The notes beneath the pieces are model-generated. The model made no database searches. It was not told the origin of the DNA and saw only the letters and a list, made by a program, of their open reading frames with translations. Below are positions 50,847 through 59,913 of a stretch of 64,000 nt of DNA, one piece after another. The first letter of the stretch is position 1. Every line of letters begins with the position of its first letter. Made by a program: the position numbers and the translations under genes. Origin of the DNA: an uncultured Bacteriovoracaceae bacterium (GTDB lineage: Bacteria > Bdellovibrionota > Bacteriovoracia > Bacteriovoracales > Bacteriovoracaceae); NCBI GenBank assembly GCA_937931205.1, contig CALHBF010000005.1, forward strand, positions 62,001 through 126,000, given 5' to 3'.

Positions 50847-51947
50847 GTGGTCGATAAATCTTTAGTTAAAGCATTCTTCAAGTTACCTCATCTTATCCCT
50901 ATTATTTCTATCTTTATTCTAGTCCTCTCTAATAGCGTTCCTGAAATTGATTTTTTTCACAATATTGTGGCGCTGATTCTTCTTGGACTTTCGGTTATGA
51001 CTTCAGTCCATCATGCGGAAGTGATCGCTCATAAAATAGGAGAGGGACTCGGAACTTTAATTTTAGCACTCTCAGTGACTATCATTGAGGTAGGGCTTAT
51101 TCTTTCCCTCATGGGTCAGAAGGGGCCAGATTCAGCTATCCTTGCCAGGGATACAGTCTTTGCTGCAGTGATGATCGTCTCTAACGGGATCGTAGCTCTT
51201 TGTCTGATTCTTGGAGGAATTAAGTTTCGCGAACAAGAATTTCAAGTGCAAGGATCAAAGAGTCTTTTAGTCGTACTCATTGCTCTATCTTTCTTAGTTT
51301 TTGTTCTTCCTAATTATACAGCGACTGGATTGCATGGAGCTTTCTCGCCGCTCCAAGGAATAATCATTTCAATTATTTCGCTTGTTCTCTATCTCTTGTT
51401 TATTATTTTCCAAACGAAGACCCATAAGAGCTATTTTGAGCCATCAACTTCAAACATTGTGGTGATAGAAGAGTCGCAGCACGATATTTCTAAGACAGAA
51501 GCATGGCTTAGTTTTGTTTCACTTTGTATCAGTTTAATTGCAGTTATCGGACTTGCTAAGCTATTGTCTCCTACCATTGAAGCTGGAGTAGCAGCAATAG
51601 GTGCACCTAAATCTGTCGTTGGTCTTCTTATTGCTGCCATTGTTCTTCTTCCTGAATCTTGGGCAGCAGTTCGTTCTGCCAGAGAGAATCGTCTTCAAAC
51701 GAGTTTGAATCTTGCCCTTGGTTCAGGTATTGCCAGTATTGCGCTGACGATTCCTGTTGTTATCTTTTATTCAATCTATACAAATACAGATGTTGTTCTT
51801 GGATTAGATCCAAAGAACATGACTTTTTTGATGATGACGTTTGCAGTGGGAATTGTGACTCTCGGAACAGGGAGATCAACTCTCCTTCAAGGTGCTGTTC
51901 ATGGCGGAATTTTAACGGCTTATTTTTTAATGTCATTTGCTCCGTAG
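50847..51947 (+). CDS. chaA: Ca2+(Na+,K+)/H+ antiporter, ChaA type
   Basis: 366 residues, about 11 helices, CaCA family. The two alpha repeats carry 'HHAEVIAHKIGEGLGTLIL' with 'SVTIIEVGL', and 'LLPESWAAVRSARENRLQTSL' (start shown) with 'LGSGIASIALTIP'. It exports Ca2+ or monovalent cations in exchange for protons. Initiation is at GTG, with GAAGGAG 5 nt upstream. Single gene, convergent with the metalloprotease operon. Confidence 0.9.
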   Translation: MVDKSLVKAFFKLPHLIPIISIFILVLSNSVPEIDFFHNIVALILLGLSVMTSVHHAEVIAHKIGEGLGTLILALSVTIIEVGLILSLMGQKGPDSAILARDTVFAAVMIVSNGIVALCLILGGIKFREQEFQVQGSKSLLVVLIALSFLVFVLPNYTATGLHGAFSPLQGIIISIISLVLYLLFIIFQTKTHKSYFEPSTSNIVVIEESQHDISKTEAWLSFVSLCISLIAVIGLAKLLSPTIEAGVAAIGAPKSVVGLLIAAIVLLPESWAAVRSARENRLQTSLNLALGSGIASIALTIPVVIFYSIYTNTDVVLGLDPKNMTFLMMTFAVGIVTLGTGRSTLLQGAVHGGILTAYFLMSFAP

Positions 51948-51956
51948 AGCAAATGA

Positions 51957-53750
51957 CTAAAAACAAGTCTTTCTGAATTTATCTTTATTTCTTTTATGAA
52001 TTTCGAGGCATGTAGCCGGCAATTTACTGGGAGCTTTATATTGAAGCTCCCTTACTAATCTCACCATTCCGGAAGAGTGGTTATCATTGAGGTGAGGTTT
52101 AAGGGCAAGTTCATTGTAACCAGTTTCAGTTGGATAAAGCAGCCCACAGCCATAAAAAGATTGCTGATCATTAACCGCCATATAACTTAAAAGATTTGCA
52201 GTATCTTCCTCAGTGTAGAGCTTATCAGACTTAAAATATTTGAGAGGAGCTGCTGGTTGAGATTTCCACTGATCAGTGGCGCAGTCTCTCAAATCAATAA
52301 ATTTTTTCTGACTAGACTTACTCATTCCAGGACGAGACATAACGTGAGTGATGGCATGTCCAATCTCGTGAGCAATGATTCCTTTTCCCATTCCCGTATG
52401 TTCACAAGAGAAGGGAGAGATAAGAATATTATCAATACCTGGGCGAGAGCCAGCAGGTCTAAAGCCTGGATTGTTATCTAAGTATTCTTTAGAAGCGAAA
52501 AGATCCCAAAGCATAGGCTTTGTTGGGATAATGGGGCAATTAAATGTCGGATCTTCAGAACTAAAATAAGAAGGAGTTATCGCTTTTGCCACAAGAGTTG
52601 CTGTGGAGTCTTTTTGATAAGGAGTGGAGCTAAATTTTAAAGCATTATTTAAATCAGGAAACTCTTTGTTCTCGGGCTTAGAAGGAAGGAAGTTAATACC
52701 TTTTTCTAAATAATCAGTAAGTAGCCCACGAGAATGTTCTGAGTATTGAGGAAAAACATTTTTAAGATAGCCGGCCTTCACTTCTGGCCATATTTTCTGA
52801 AATTCATCAAAGCGTGAGTTTTCAATATTGGCATTAATAAAAGATGACTTACAAAGGGCGACTTGATCATCAACATTCAAAGCATTTCTTTCGAGAAACT
52901 CTTTCTTGAAATTGGCCATTTTAAAATTGCGAAGAATTTGAGGGATCGCTTTTTTACATTGATCGAGGCAAAGTGGTTTGCTAGTCACAACACCTTTGGC
53001 CTTTAGCTCGGTCTCAAGTTTCATGAATAATTCAATAACTTGATTATCATTCTTTGAACCTGAGTTGATTCCAAATTGCAGTTCATTGAAATTAAATGAC
53101 ACTGTCTTATTTTGTTCTTTGAGGGTTCTTTGAATTTTGTCGAGTCGAGTACTTAAAACAGGGCGAAGTTCAGTGACATTAATGATGGCAAGCTGATGAG
53201 CAAGAAACGGATGATCAGCAATAGAGAAATTCTTGGCGATTTCCTTATGAACATTGGCATACGGATGACTGTCAGGAGTATTGCTTTGAACAGTTCGCTG
53301 ATTTACAGGTGCTTGAAAATCAATTTGTAGTGACATTTCAGCAACAAAAAATGGTAGGAAATTTTGAAAATCTTCTTCTTTCCACGTAGAGACATCTAAG
53401 AAAGAGGGGGATGACGCCCGTTTTTCTAGTTCTTCAATATAATGCTTTTTATCGTTGTTTAACTTGTTGTAGTAGTCTTTTAATTTAACATCGAGATTTT
53501 TGAGTTTTTCTTGATTGGCACTAGATAGATATTTATGGGCATTGCTAGCGGTAACTGTGACAGAGATCTTATCTGGCTTTCCACAGACTGCATGTGCACA
53601 TTGCAGTGATAGTTCATCCTCGCTCATTTTACTGCAATCCTGAGCTTCTGTGCTGTTGATGGATTGGAGTTGTGAGAGGACTTCAATCGCTTCATCTTGG
53701 GCATAAAGGGATGAGCTTAAAAGAAGAGGGATTAAGAACTTTGCTTTCAT
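51957..53750 (-). CDS. Secreted M13-like zinc metalloprotease paralogue 2
   Basis: 597 residues with a signal peptide (cleavage near LYA-Q). The zinc motif is 'GIIAHEIGHAIT'. About 70 residues later 'YTEEDTANLLSYMA' supplies an ExxA-type third ligand, resembling gluzincins of the neprilysin (M13) type, though the overall sequence is unlike typical M13. There are several paired cysteines ('CAHAVCGKP', 'CLDQCKKA', and 'TCF' at the C-terminus). It is about 35% identical by eye to the product of 54148-55977. ATG overlaps the preceding small gene as ATGA; last gene of the operon. Confidence 0.8.
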   Translation of the reverse strand: MKAKFLIPLLLSSSLYAQDEAIEVLSQLQSINSTEAQDCSKMSEDELSLQCAHAVCGKPDKISVTVTASNAHKYLSSANQEKLKNLDVKLKDYYNKLNNDKKHYIEELEKRASSPSFLDVSTWKEEDFQNFLPFFVAEMSLQIDFQAPVNQRTVQSNTPDSHPYANVHKEIAKNFSIADHPFLAHQLAIINVTELRPVLSTRLDKIQRTLKEQNKTVSFNFNELQFGINSGSKNDNQVIELFMKLETELKAKGVVTSKPLCLDQCKKAIPQILRNFKMANFKKEFLERNALNVDDQVALCKSSFINANIENSRFDEFQKIWPEVKAGYLKNVFPQYSEHSRGLLTDYLEKGINFLPSKPENKEFPDLNNALKFSSTPYQKDSTATLVAKAITPSYFSSEDPTFNCPIIPTKPMLWDLFASKEYLDNNPGFRPAGSRPGIDNILISPFSCEHTGMGKGIIAHEIGHAITHVMSRPGMSKSSQKKFIDLRDCATDQWKSQPAAPLKYFKSDKLYTEEDTANLLSYMAVNDQQSFYGCGLLYPTETGYNELALKPHLNDNHSSGMVRLVRELQYKAPSKLPATCLEIHKRNKDKFRKTCF

Positions 53751-54157
53751 TTGTCAGCGGCCTCACAGCGGATATCTACCGCTAATCGAAGTGTTTCAAA
53801 ATCTTTTGGCAGAAGTAGAAGTCTTTTACCAAGAGGAGAATCATGTCTTAATTCTCCTTTCTTTTTCTCAAATTGGTATCTAACGGCAAATTCAGTTCCG
53901 TCTTTCTTGATGATTTCTTTTTCATTGAGGGGCAGCGAGTTGGTAAGAGCATTCAATGTTACGGAGAATTTTTGAAACAAATTTTTGCTGCATTCTCTAC
54001 GCTCAACTGAGGAACGATGACTTTTTTTAGTATAAGTGATGACATTTTCTTTTATTTCAAAAGAGTAGGCATTAAAGCCGTAATCAATATTTAGAGTCGA
54101 TGCCATTGCAGTAAATGGAAAAAGAACAGCGATAAGGAGGTAAGATTTTAGAAACAT
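53747..54157 (-). CDS. Small secreted protein between the two metalloproteases
   Basis: 136 residues with a signal peptide (cleavage near AMAS-T). The mature domain of about 115 residues is basic, with two cysteines ('RRECSKN' and 'DIRCEAAD'). It overlaps both neighbours (10 nt and 4 nt), so the three proteins are made together. A role as protease inhibitor, propeptide or chaperone is plausible but not shown by any motif. Confidence 0.7.
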   Translation of the reverse strand: MFLKSYLLIAVLFPFTAMASTLNIDYGFNAYSFEIKENVITYTKKSHRSSVERRECSKNLFQKFSVTLNALTNSLPLNEKEIIKKDGTEFAVRYQFEKKKGELRHDSPLGKRLLLLPKDFETLRLAVDIRCEAADK

Positions 54158-55977
54158 TTTTTATCTCCAATTTTATCGTTGTGCTTTTTCATAATGGCCT
54201 GGCAGGTAGCAGGAGCATCTTTAGTTCTTTTGTACTCAAGTTCTCTGAGAAGTCTGATCAAACTTGGGGAGTGGGAATCATCCGGATATGTCACTGGCTC
54301 AAAATTGGCGTAAGAGTTTTCATTTTCATTACTATCGACAAAACCGCAGGCATAGAATGTTTTCCCATCATTAATGGCCATATAGCTGACCATATCGGCG
54401 GTATCTTCTTCCGAGAACTGATGATCATCTGGGAAGTCAGCGTGGGCAGAGGCACCAGCATTATCCCAATTTTTATTTGTACAGCTTCTTAGCTGTTTAT
54501 AGCTGGCCAAGCTGCTTTCACTCATATCCGCTCGTCTCATGACCATGCTCATGGCATGACCAAGTTCATGAGCAACTATCCCAGCTCCTTCTCCCTCATG
54601 CTCACAGCTGAATGGAGAAACGGCTACATTATCTTTATTTTCATCAAGATAATGTGGCTTATAAACGGAGTATCCGAGATTGGCTTCTTTAGATAAATAG
54701 CTGTCCCAAATTTTGTGAGCTGATTTTGATGAATCACAAACACTGATATTGGCAGAGTAGAGATTTATATCAGGTTCAAAATGGCGGTCAATAATATCTA
54801 CCAGTAGGTTAGCATTGCTTTTTCCCGTTGAAGGTTTGGATTCAATCTTATTACTTTCTTCTGAAAGATCAGGAAGTATCTCACGAGTAGGATTATCAAA
54901 ATAAAAATGAATTCCATTCTCAAGATAGTTTTTAATTAAGCCTTGAGAGTGAGCTGAGAATTTAGGAATAACATTTTGATAGAATCCTTCCTTCACTTTG
55001 GGCCAGATTTGTTTGAACTTATCTTCAGAGCGATTCTGTTGATTAACTCTGACAAAGTTTCCCTTACATTCAGCAATAGCATCTTGCTTATCATTATATT
55101 TGAGAGATTCATTGAGGTTATGAAAAATCGTTTTCATATCCATCTTTTTAACAAACTGTCTGATGCCAAGTTTACACTTTTCTCCACAGTAACTATTAGG
55201 ATCAGTTAAATGAATTCCAGCATCGTAGGCCAGATCATCCATTTGCTTATACTGCTTGATGATTTCCTGTGAGTCTTCATTAGCATCAATTTGCGCTTTG
55301 AATTTATTAAAATCAAAGTTGACCTGTCCTTTCTTTTCAGCAAGCTGTTTTTGAAAAAGCTGGGCTTTTTCTTTTACTGAATTTTTCAGCTCACTCATAT
55401 CCAGAATACCTGCATCGAATCCATAGGCAGGGTCATCTTGAATATTCTTGTTAAATCTTTCGGCGTATTCCTTAATTCCCGCAAAAACAACAGGGTCGAG
55501 GTTTTTGGTATTAGGATAGGTAAAGGAGCTTCTTTGTTTGAGAGGTTTAGTAGTATCAACTTCTTGAGAAAGATATTTCCAAAAGATTTCCGTGAAGTTA
55601 TTGTAATCTTCATCAGTCCACTTGGAAGTGTCTTGTAATTTGTTACCTTGGTTTCTTTTTTGGGCTTCGGTAATAACGCCCTTCATTTCCTTATGTCGAT
55701 CATCAAAGATCTTTCCGACTGTGCCTTCCATTTGTTTTAGTTCAGTCTGCTGTTCGGCAGTTAAGAAACGATCGATATTTTTACCAGTGAGATTACTCGT
55801 TTTAATTCCAGGTGGACCGCACACTTCGCGTAAACAATGCTCGGCCAGTTCTTCGAAAGTCATTTCTTCGCAGTTAACTTGCCCAGCATTTTCAACTGAA
55901 GATAATAAGTTACTGATCTCGTCAGCTTGAGCTGGGAGGGTATTAAAAAATAGAAAGAATAGAGCTAATTTTACCAT
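54148..55977 (-). CDS. Secreted M13-like zinc metalloprotease paralogue 1
   Basis: 609 residues with a signal peptide (cleavage near AQA-D). The zinc motif is 'GIVAHELGHAMSMVM' and the presumed third ligand is in 'FSEEDTADMVSYMA'. The Cys pattern matches its paralogue ('CLREVCGPPG', 'CGEKCKLG', C-terminal 'KKCF'). First gene of a three-gene operon. The ATG at 55977 is preferred over the one at 55980 because GAGG then lies 6 nt upstream. Likely exported to digest envelope or prey protein (inference). Confidence 0.82.
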   Translation of the reverse strand: MVKLALFFLFFNTLPAQADEISNLLSSVENAGQVNCEEMTFEELAEHCLREVCGPPGIKTSNLTGKNIDRFLTAEQQTELKQMEGTVGKIFDDRHKEMKGVITEAQKRNQGNKLQDTSKWTDEDYNNFTEIFWKYLSQEVDTTKPLKQRSSFTYPNTKNLDPVVFAGIKEYAERFNKNIQDDPAYGFDAGILDMSELKNSVKEKAQLFQKQLAEKKGQVNFDFNKFKAQIDANEDSQEIIKQYKQMDDLAYDAGIHLTDPNSYCGEKCKLGIRQFVKKMDMKTIFHNLNESLKYNDKQDAIAECKGNFVRVNQQNRSEDKFKQIWPKVKEGFYQNVIPKFSAHSQGLIKNYLENGIHFYFDNPTREILPDLSEESNKIESKPSTGKSNANLLVDIIDRHFEPDINLYSANISVCDSSKSAHKIWDSYLSKEANLGYSVYKPHYLDENKDNVAVSPFSCEHEGEGAGIVAHELGHAMSMVMRRADMSESSLASYKQLRSCTNKNWDNAGASAHADFPDDHQFSEEDTADMVSYMAINDGKTFYACGFVDSNENENSYANFEPVTYPDDSHSPSLIRLLRELEYKRTKDAPATCQAIMKKHNDKIGDKKCF

Positions 55978-56042
55978 CATAAACCTCAGCTTAATTATGC
56001 CATAGATTCTGATAGGGATAGAATGTAGTTAGATTTTACCCT

Positions 56043-56987
56043 TCATTTTAGTCTGATAGCTCCTAAGGCGTCCCTAGTAGAAAAGCGTAAAAAGTTGTCA
56101 CCGAGGACTTTTTTAATGGCCCCATTAGAAATAAGACAAGAATACCTGAGGTAACTAATCAGATAGTCAGGCAGGTCCAGTTTAACTTGCTTCAGACCAT
56201 AATTAAGAATAGCGGCCATCGACATAGGAATACGGAGTGGCCTGGTTTTAGTAATTTTGAATGCTTCTTCGAGGGATACAAAATCATCGGCCGCAATGTT
56301 ATAGATGCCAGTAGGAAGTTCTTTCATGGAACGATAGAGAATATTGGCCATATCAAATTCATGGAGAAATTGAAAATGAGGAGAGTAGTCCATGGGTGAA
56401 ACACTGATGGGGCCGCTCAGATAGCGAGTCATCGTATTATTGACTTGAGTTCCAATGATGTTACACGGTCGTAATAAAACAGTTTTTATTTTTCCCTGAT
56501 TCTTCCACATCCAGGCTTCACATAATTGATCCATCTCCACTACATCTCTCAATTCTGGAAATTGTAATGAAGCTCTTAGAGGGGCGTTCTCGCTGATAAA
56601 TACTGGATTATCCGACAGAGCTCCATACACGTGGAAAGTTGAGAGAAAAACGAGGTTCTGTATTCCACTCAATTCACATAATTCAAGAATACGGGCCGTT
56701 CCCAGCATAGCAAAATCCATTCTTTGCGTGATAATGGAATTAGTATGAGAAGTATGAGTTTGGCGTGCCAGATGGTAGACAGTATTGAATTCATGATGGC
56801 GGAAAAGATTTTCAAAATTTCCCCGCGTATATTTCATCTGAATATACTCAATCCCAGGTGCACGGAAAAGATTTTCACAAGATCTGTTATCAATTCCTAG
56901 AACTTGAATATCAGGCTCATTCGATTTAAGAATCTGAATGAGAATTTGAGCAAGTCCGCCGGAAGCTCCGATAATAAGTATTTTCAT
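56043..56987 (-). CDS. NAD-dependent epimerase/dehydratase family protein
   Basis: 314-residue extended SDR: 'IIGASGGLAQILIQIL' glycine-rich motif, 'VYHLARQTHTSH', and 'STFHVYG' with the catalytic Ser region. The usual YxxxK is not obvious ('ELRDVVEMDQLCEAW' occupies the place), so activity may be altered. Late 'FQFLHEFDMANIL' is typical of the family. Start overlaps the acyltransferase gene by 4 nt; such epimerase-acyltransferase pairs suggest lipid or glycolipid metabolism. Confidence 0.82.
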   Translation of the reverse strand: MKILIIGASGGLAQILIQILKSNEPDIQVLGIDNRSCENLFRAPGIEYIQMKYTRGNFENLFRHHEFNTVYHLARQTHTSHTNSIITQRMDFAMLGTARILELCELSGIQNLVFLSTFHVYGALSDNPVFISENAPLRASLQFPELRDVVEMDQLCEAWMWKNQGKIKTVLLRPCNIIGTQVNNTMTRYLSGPISVSPMDYSPHFQFLHEFDMANILYRSMKELPTGIYNIAADDFVSLEEAFKITKTRPLRIPMSMAAILNYGLKQVKLDLPDYLISYLRYSCLISNGAIKKVLGDNFLRFSTRDALGAIRLK

Positions 56988-57841
56988 GGTTTCTTCTTTC
57001 TAAATTCTTTGATGATAAAGTGAGAAATAGGTTTTCTGATGAAATCAAAAAATGGTCTTCTTTTAGCCAAACCAAGTAGGATCATCTTTTTGATTTGCTG
57101 TTCAATAAGAAAAACATTGTGCTGAATTGATTTTTCATTTTCTTTATCACTAGGAGTAAATTCATCACCAATATAAATATCAATCGGAGAGGGGAGAGGG
57201 AGCAGATTGAGGCTTAAAGGAAGCGAGGGAAGTCCCATCCATTTGCCAAGGCCTGAAGCGTGGATCACAAAAGGATACATCTCTTCAGCTCCGATCACTG
57301 CTAGTGGTAGAATCGCAGTCTGATGAGTGGCAGCCATTCGATAGAAGCCTTGAGTGAAGTCTTGAACTTTATAAAAGTCTGGCGAATTTTTAGTGATTCC
57401 TTTCACTCCTTCAGGAAAAACGAGGATTGATTGTTTTCTCTCTAGAAGGTAGTGAGCATTCTGGCGATCACCTAGAACAGCTCCAAGTGCTGAAGCATAT
57501 TTGTTGATGAAAGGAAGAGTGGCCATGAATTTTTCAACCATCGGACGAATCAGATGAGTGCTTTCCACATCGAGAAGAAAGGCCATTGAGATTAAAATGG
57601 CATCAATGGGGATTTGTCCGCTGTGATTGGAAATTACTACGTAAGATTTATTTTGAATTTTTTCAGCACCAATAAGTCTGACTTTAAAATAACTGCGATA
57701 AAGTGGAGTAAGGAATTTAAGAGTCTTTTCGGCCAACTCAAGATTGAGGCCCCAAGGATCAGTTCCTTCGGGATATTCTTTCTTCATTGTTCGAATAATT
57801 CGTTCGATCTTTTTTTTGTCAGTATTTGATAAGGCCAGCAT
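56984..57841 (-). CDS. PlsC-like phospholipid/glycerol acyltransferase
   Basis: 285-residue LPLAT-superfamily protein with the catalytic 'NHSGQIPID' (HX4D) and 'VFPEGVKG' glycerol-phosphate-binding motif. It transfers fatty acyl groups to lysolipid-type acceptors at the inner membrane. The longest frame begins with GTG at 57877. I prefer the ATG at 57841, which has TAAAAT 7 nt upstream and may be leaderless; no Shine-Dalgarno is seen for either. Followed by the coupled epimerase gene. Confidence 0.85.
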   Translation of the reverse strand: MLALSNTDKKKIERIIRTMKKEYPEGTDPWGLNLELAEKTLKFLTPLYRSYFKVRLIGAEKIQNKSYVVISNHSGQIPIDAILISMAFLLDVESTHLIRPMVEKFMATLPFINKYASALGAVLGDRQNAHYLLERKQSILVFPEGVKGITKNSPDFYKVQDFTQGFYRMAATHQTAILPLAVIGAEEMYPFVIHASGLGKWMGLPSLPLSLNLLPLPSPIDIYIGDEFTPSDKENEKSIQHNVFLIEQQIKKMILLGLAKRRPFFDFIRKPISHFIIKEFRKKKP

Positions 57842-57910
57842 AGGCTCTATTTTACTGCGCTTTACTCTTAAGACCACGAGGAAAATAATACAGGACTTAA
57901 TTAGGCCAGA

Positions 57911-58573
57911 TTACAGGTAGCCTTTCATATCACTATTCTTTTTAGAGAAATTAATGATTGCTAGTTCAAGACCTGGAAGTCCGTCGCCTTTCTCAGCAGA
58001 AGCAAAATGGATTTGTTTTACCCATTTAAACTTTTTGTAAATTTCAGGCATTTTATTTTTAAGTTTACTGCGCTCACTTTGAGTCTTGAGCTTATCCATT
58101 TTATTAAAAATTAAGTAAGTCTCAAGTTTGAAGGCCTTGATATATTCATGGAACTGAACATCTGACTCTTGTAGTGGATGTCTTGAGTCTTGAATATTGA
58201 GTAGAAGTATTTTCTCAGAGCAAAGATTGAAAAACATATCTAGCAGATTTTGCCAATTAGCGGCCATCTCTTTGGAAACATCAGCGTGCCCATATCCCGG
58301 AACATCAAAAAGATAAAATTCTTCGACTGTCTTTTTCTCGTTATCCTCAATTTTAAAAGAGAAGATATTAACCTGACGAGTTCTACCGGGAGTTTTAGAA
58401 ACTCTTGCGGTGCCTTTACCAAATAAAGAATTGATCAGCGATGATTTACCTACGTTGGAGCGTCCGATAAAAGCGATCCCATTGATGAAATGATGTTCAT
58501 TAAGCCAAGTTTGTAACTGCTCAATGGTATCAATCCCCATTAAGAATTCTGTTTTGCCTTTTTGAATATTCAT
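57911..58573 (-). CDS. engB: Ribosome biogenesis GTPase EngB/YsxC
   Basis: 220 residues. The G motifs are complete: G1 'GRSNVGKSSLI', G2 'TPGRTRQVN', G3 'DVPGYGHA', G4 'NKMD' and G5 'FASAEKGD'. EngB is an essential GTPase for 50S subunit assembly. The Shine-Dalgarno is weak (GGAATAAGAA before the ATG). Confidence 0.95.
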   Translation of the reverse strand: MNIQKGKTEFLMGIDTIEQLQTWLNEHHFINGIAFIGRSNVGKSSLINSLFGKGTARVSKTPGRTRQVNIFSFKIEDNEKKTVEEFYLFDVPGYGHADVSKEMAANWQNLLDMFFNLCSEKILLLNIQDSRHPLQESDVQFHEYIKAFKLETYLIFNKMDKLKTQSERSKLKNKMPEIYKKFKWVKQIHFASAEKGDGLPGLELAIINFSKKNSDMKGYL

Positions 58574-58683
58574 TTCTTATTCCATTTCGATAGAGAAAAA
58601 ACTGACACGATTTTTCTGATTTGCTGTTCAAACGCTCCCATCATAGCAAATAAATGGCCATTGGTCTTTTAAAAAGGGTGCTT

Positions 58684-59913
58684 ATGAACGATAAGAATTT
58701 TGCCAAAGAAAGAGAGTATCACGCGCTAAAAGCTAACGATATTATTGAGATTAATCCTTTTTATGGAAGAAAGAGGACGATTTCTTTGAAGGGGACAAAA
58801 ATTGAGCTTCTCTCTAATCCTCATGAAGGGGAGAGTTTAAACAAGTATATCATACCAAGTCATCTTTCTCCTCATTGCCACTATCAGTTGCTTATCGATC
58901 AAGACACCTATCGCCTGCGAGTGATTCAAGGACCGCCATTTTTATTAAATGGAATTTGGGCGTTGGATGCTTTTCTTTTCAAAGGGGATGAAATTCAAAT
59001 GCTAGAGGCCAAGTGGAAGTTGAAGGGGCCAAATTTATCAATTGAAGAAGAGCACATTCAGGATCAGTCGGTGGTTGAATCAGATATGAAAATCCTCATC
59101 ACAGGAGAATCAGGAACAGGAAAAACCAGACTGGCTAAAAAGATTCATTCATTAAGTAGGAGGAACGGACAATTTATAGGGATTAATCTTTCAGCATATA
59201 ATCCTTCTTTGATTGAATCAGAACTTTTTGGTCATAAGAAAGGAGCTTTTACTGGAGCAGTGAGTGATAAATGCGGAGCTTTTAAACTCGCCAACTGGGG
59301 AACTTTATTTTTGGATGAGATTGATTCCTTGCCGATAGAATTGCAGACCAAGTTGTTAGGATTCCTTGATGATAAAACATTTAGAGCTGTTGGAGATACG
59401 AGAGAAGAAAAAATTAATGCCAGACTTATCTTTGCTTCAGGAAGACCTCTTGAATCACTGGTTGAGAAAGGACTTTTTCGTAAAGATTTTTACTACCGGT
59501 TAAAAACAGGACATGGAATTGAGTTAAGGCCGTTGAGAGATGATGTGGGCTTAATTGACAGGACGCTCGATCAGTTTTGCCTTGAGAATAACATTGCTCT
59601 TACTTATCGCTTAAGAGAATTTTATCTTTCTCTTTCTTGGCCAGGAAATCTGAGAGAACTATATGGACATCTGGAAAAGAAGAGGATTCTGACAAAAGGA
59701 AGGAAGTTTGATTTTGATTTCTGTGATGAGGAATTAATAACGAAGAGTGCAGATTTGTATTCTTTTGAAAAAGAAATTCAAAGTCTGGAAGATTCCAAAA
59801 GAGAGTATGTTTCCAAGGTGCTTGGTCATTTTCAAGGGAACTATCAGCTTGCTGCTAAGAAGCTCCTGATCACTGAAAAGACTTTGCGAGGTATGATGAA
59901 GAAAGCTAGTTAG
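58684..59913 (+). CDS. Sigma-54-dependent transcriptional activator
   Basis: 409 residues. The N-terminal 120 residues look like an FHA-type or other beta-sandwich sensor, not a receiver. The AAA+ domain has Walker A 'GESGTGKT' (141-148), the sigma-54 contact loop 'GAFTGA' (187-192), Walker B 'GTLFLDEIDSLP' and 'SWPGNLRELYGHLEKK'. The C-terminus is a Fis-like helix-turn-helix ('NYQLAAKKLLITEKTLRGMM'). It activates RpoN promoters; targets unknown. I chose the ATG at 58684, 5 nt after AAAGGG, over 58654. Confidence 0.9.
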   Translation: MNDKNFAKEREYHALKANDIIEINPFYGRKRTISLKGTKIELLSNPHEGESLNKYIIPSHLSPHCHYQLLIDQDTYRLRVIQGPPFLLNGIWALDAFLFKGDEIQMLEAKWKLKGPNLSIEEEHIQDQSVVESDMKILITGESGTGKTRLAKKIHSLSRRNGQFIGINLSAYNPSLIESELFGHKKGAFTGAVSDKCGAFKLANWGTLFLDEIDSLPIELQTKLLGFLDDKTFRAVGDTREEKINARLIFASGRPLESLVEKGLFRKDFYYRLKTGHGIELRPLRDDVGLIDRTLDQFCLENNIALTYRLREFYLSLSWPGNLRELYGHLEKKRILTKGRKFDFDFCDEELITKSADLYSFEKEIQSLEDSKREYVSKVLGHFQGNYQLAAKKLLITEKTLRGMMKKAS

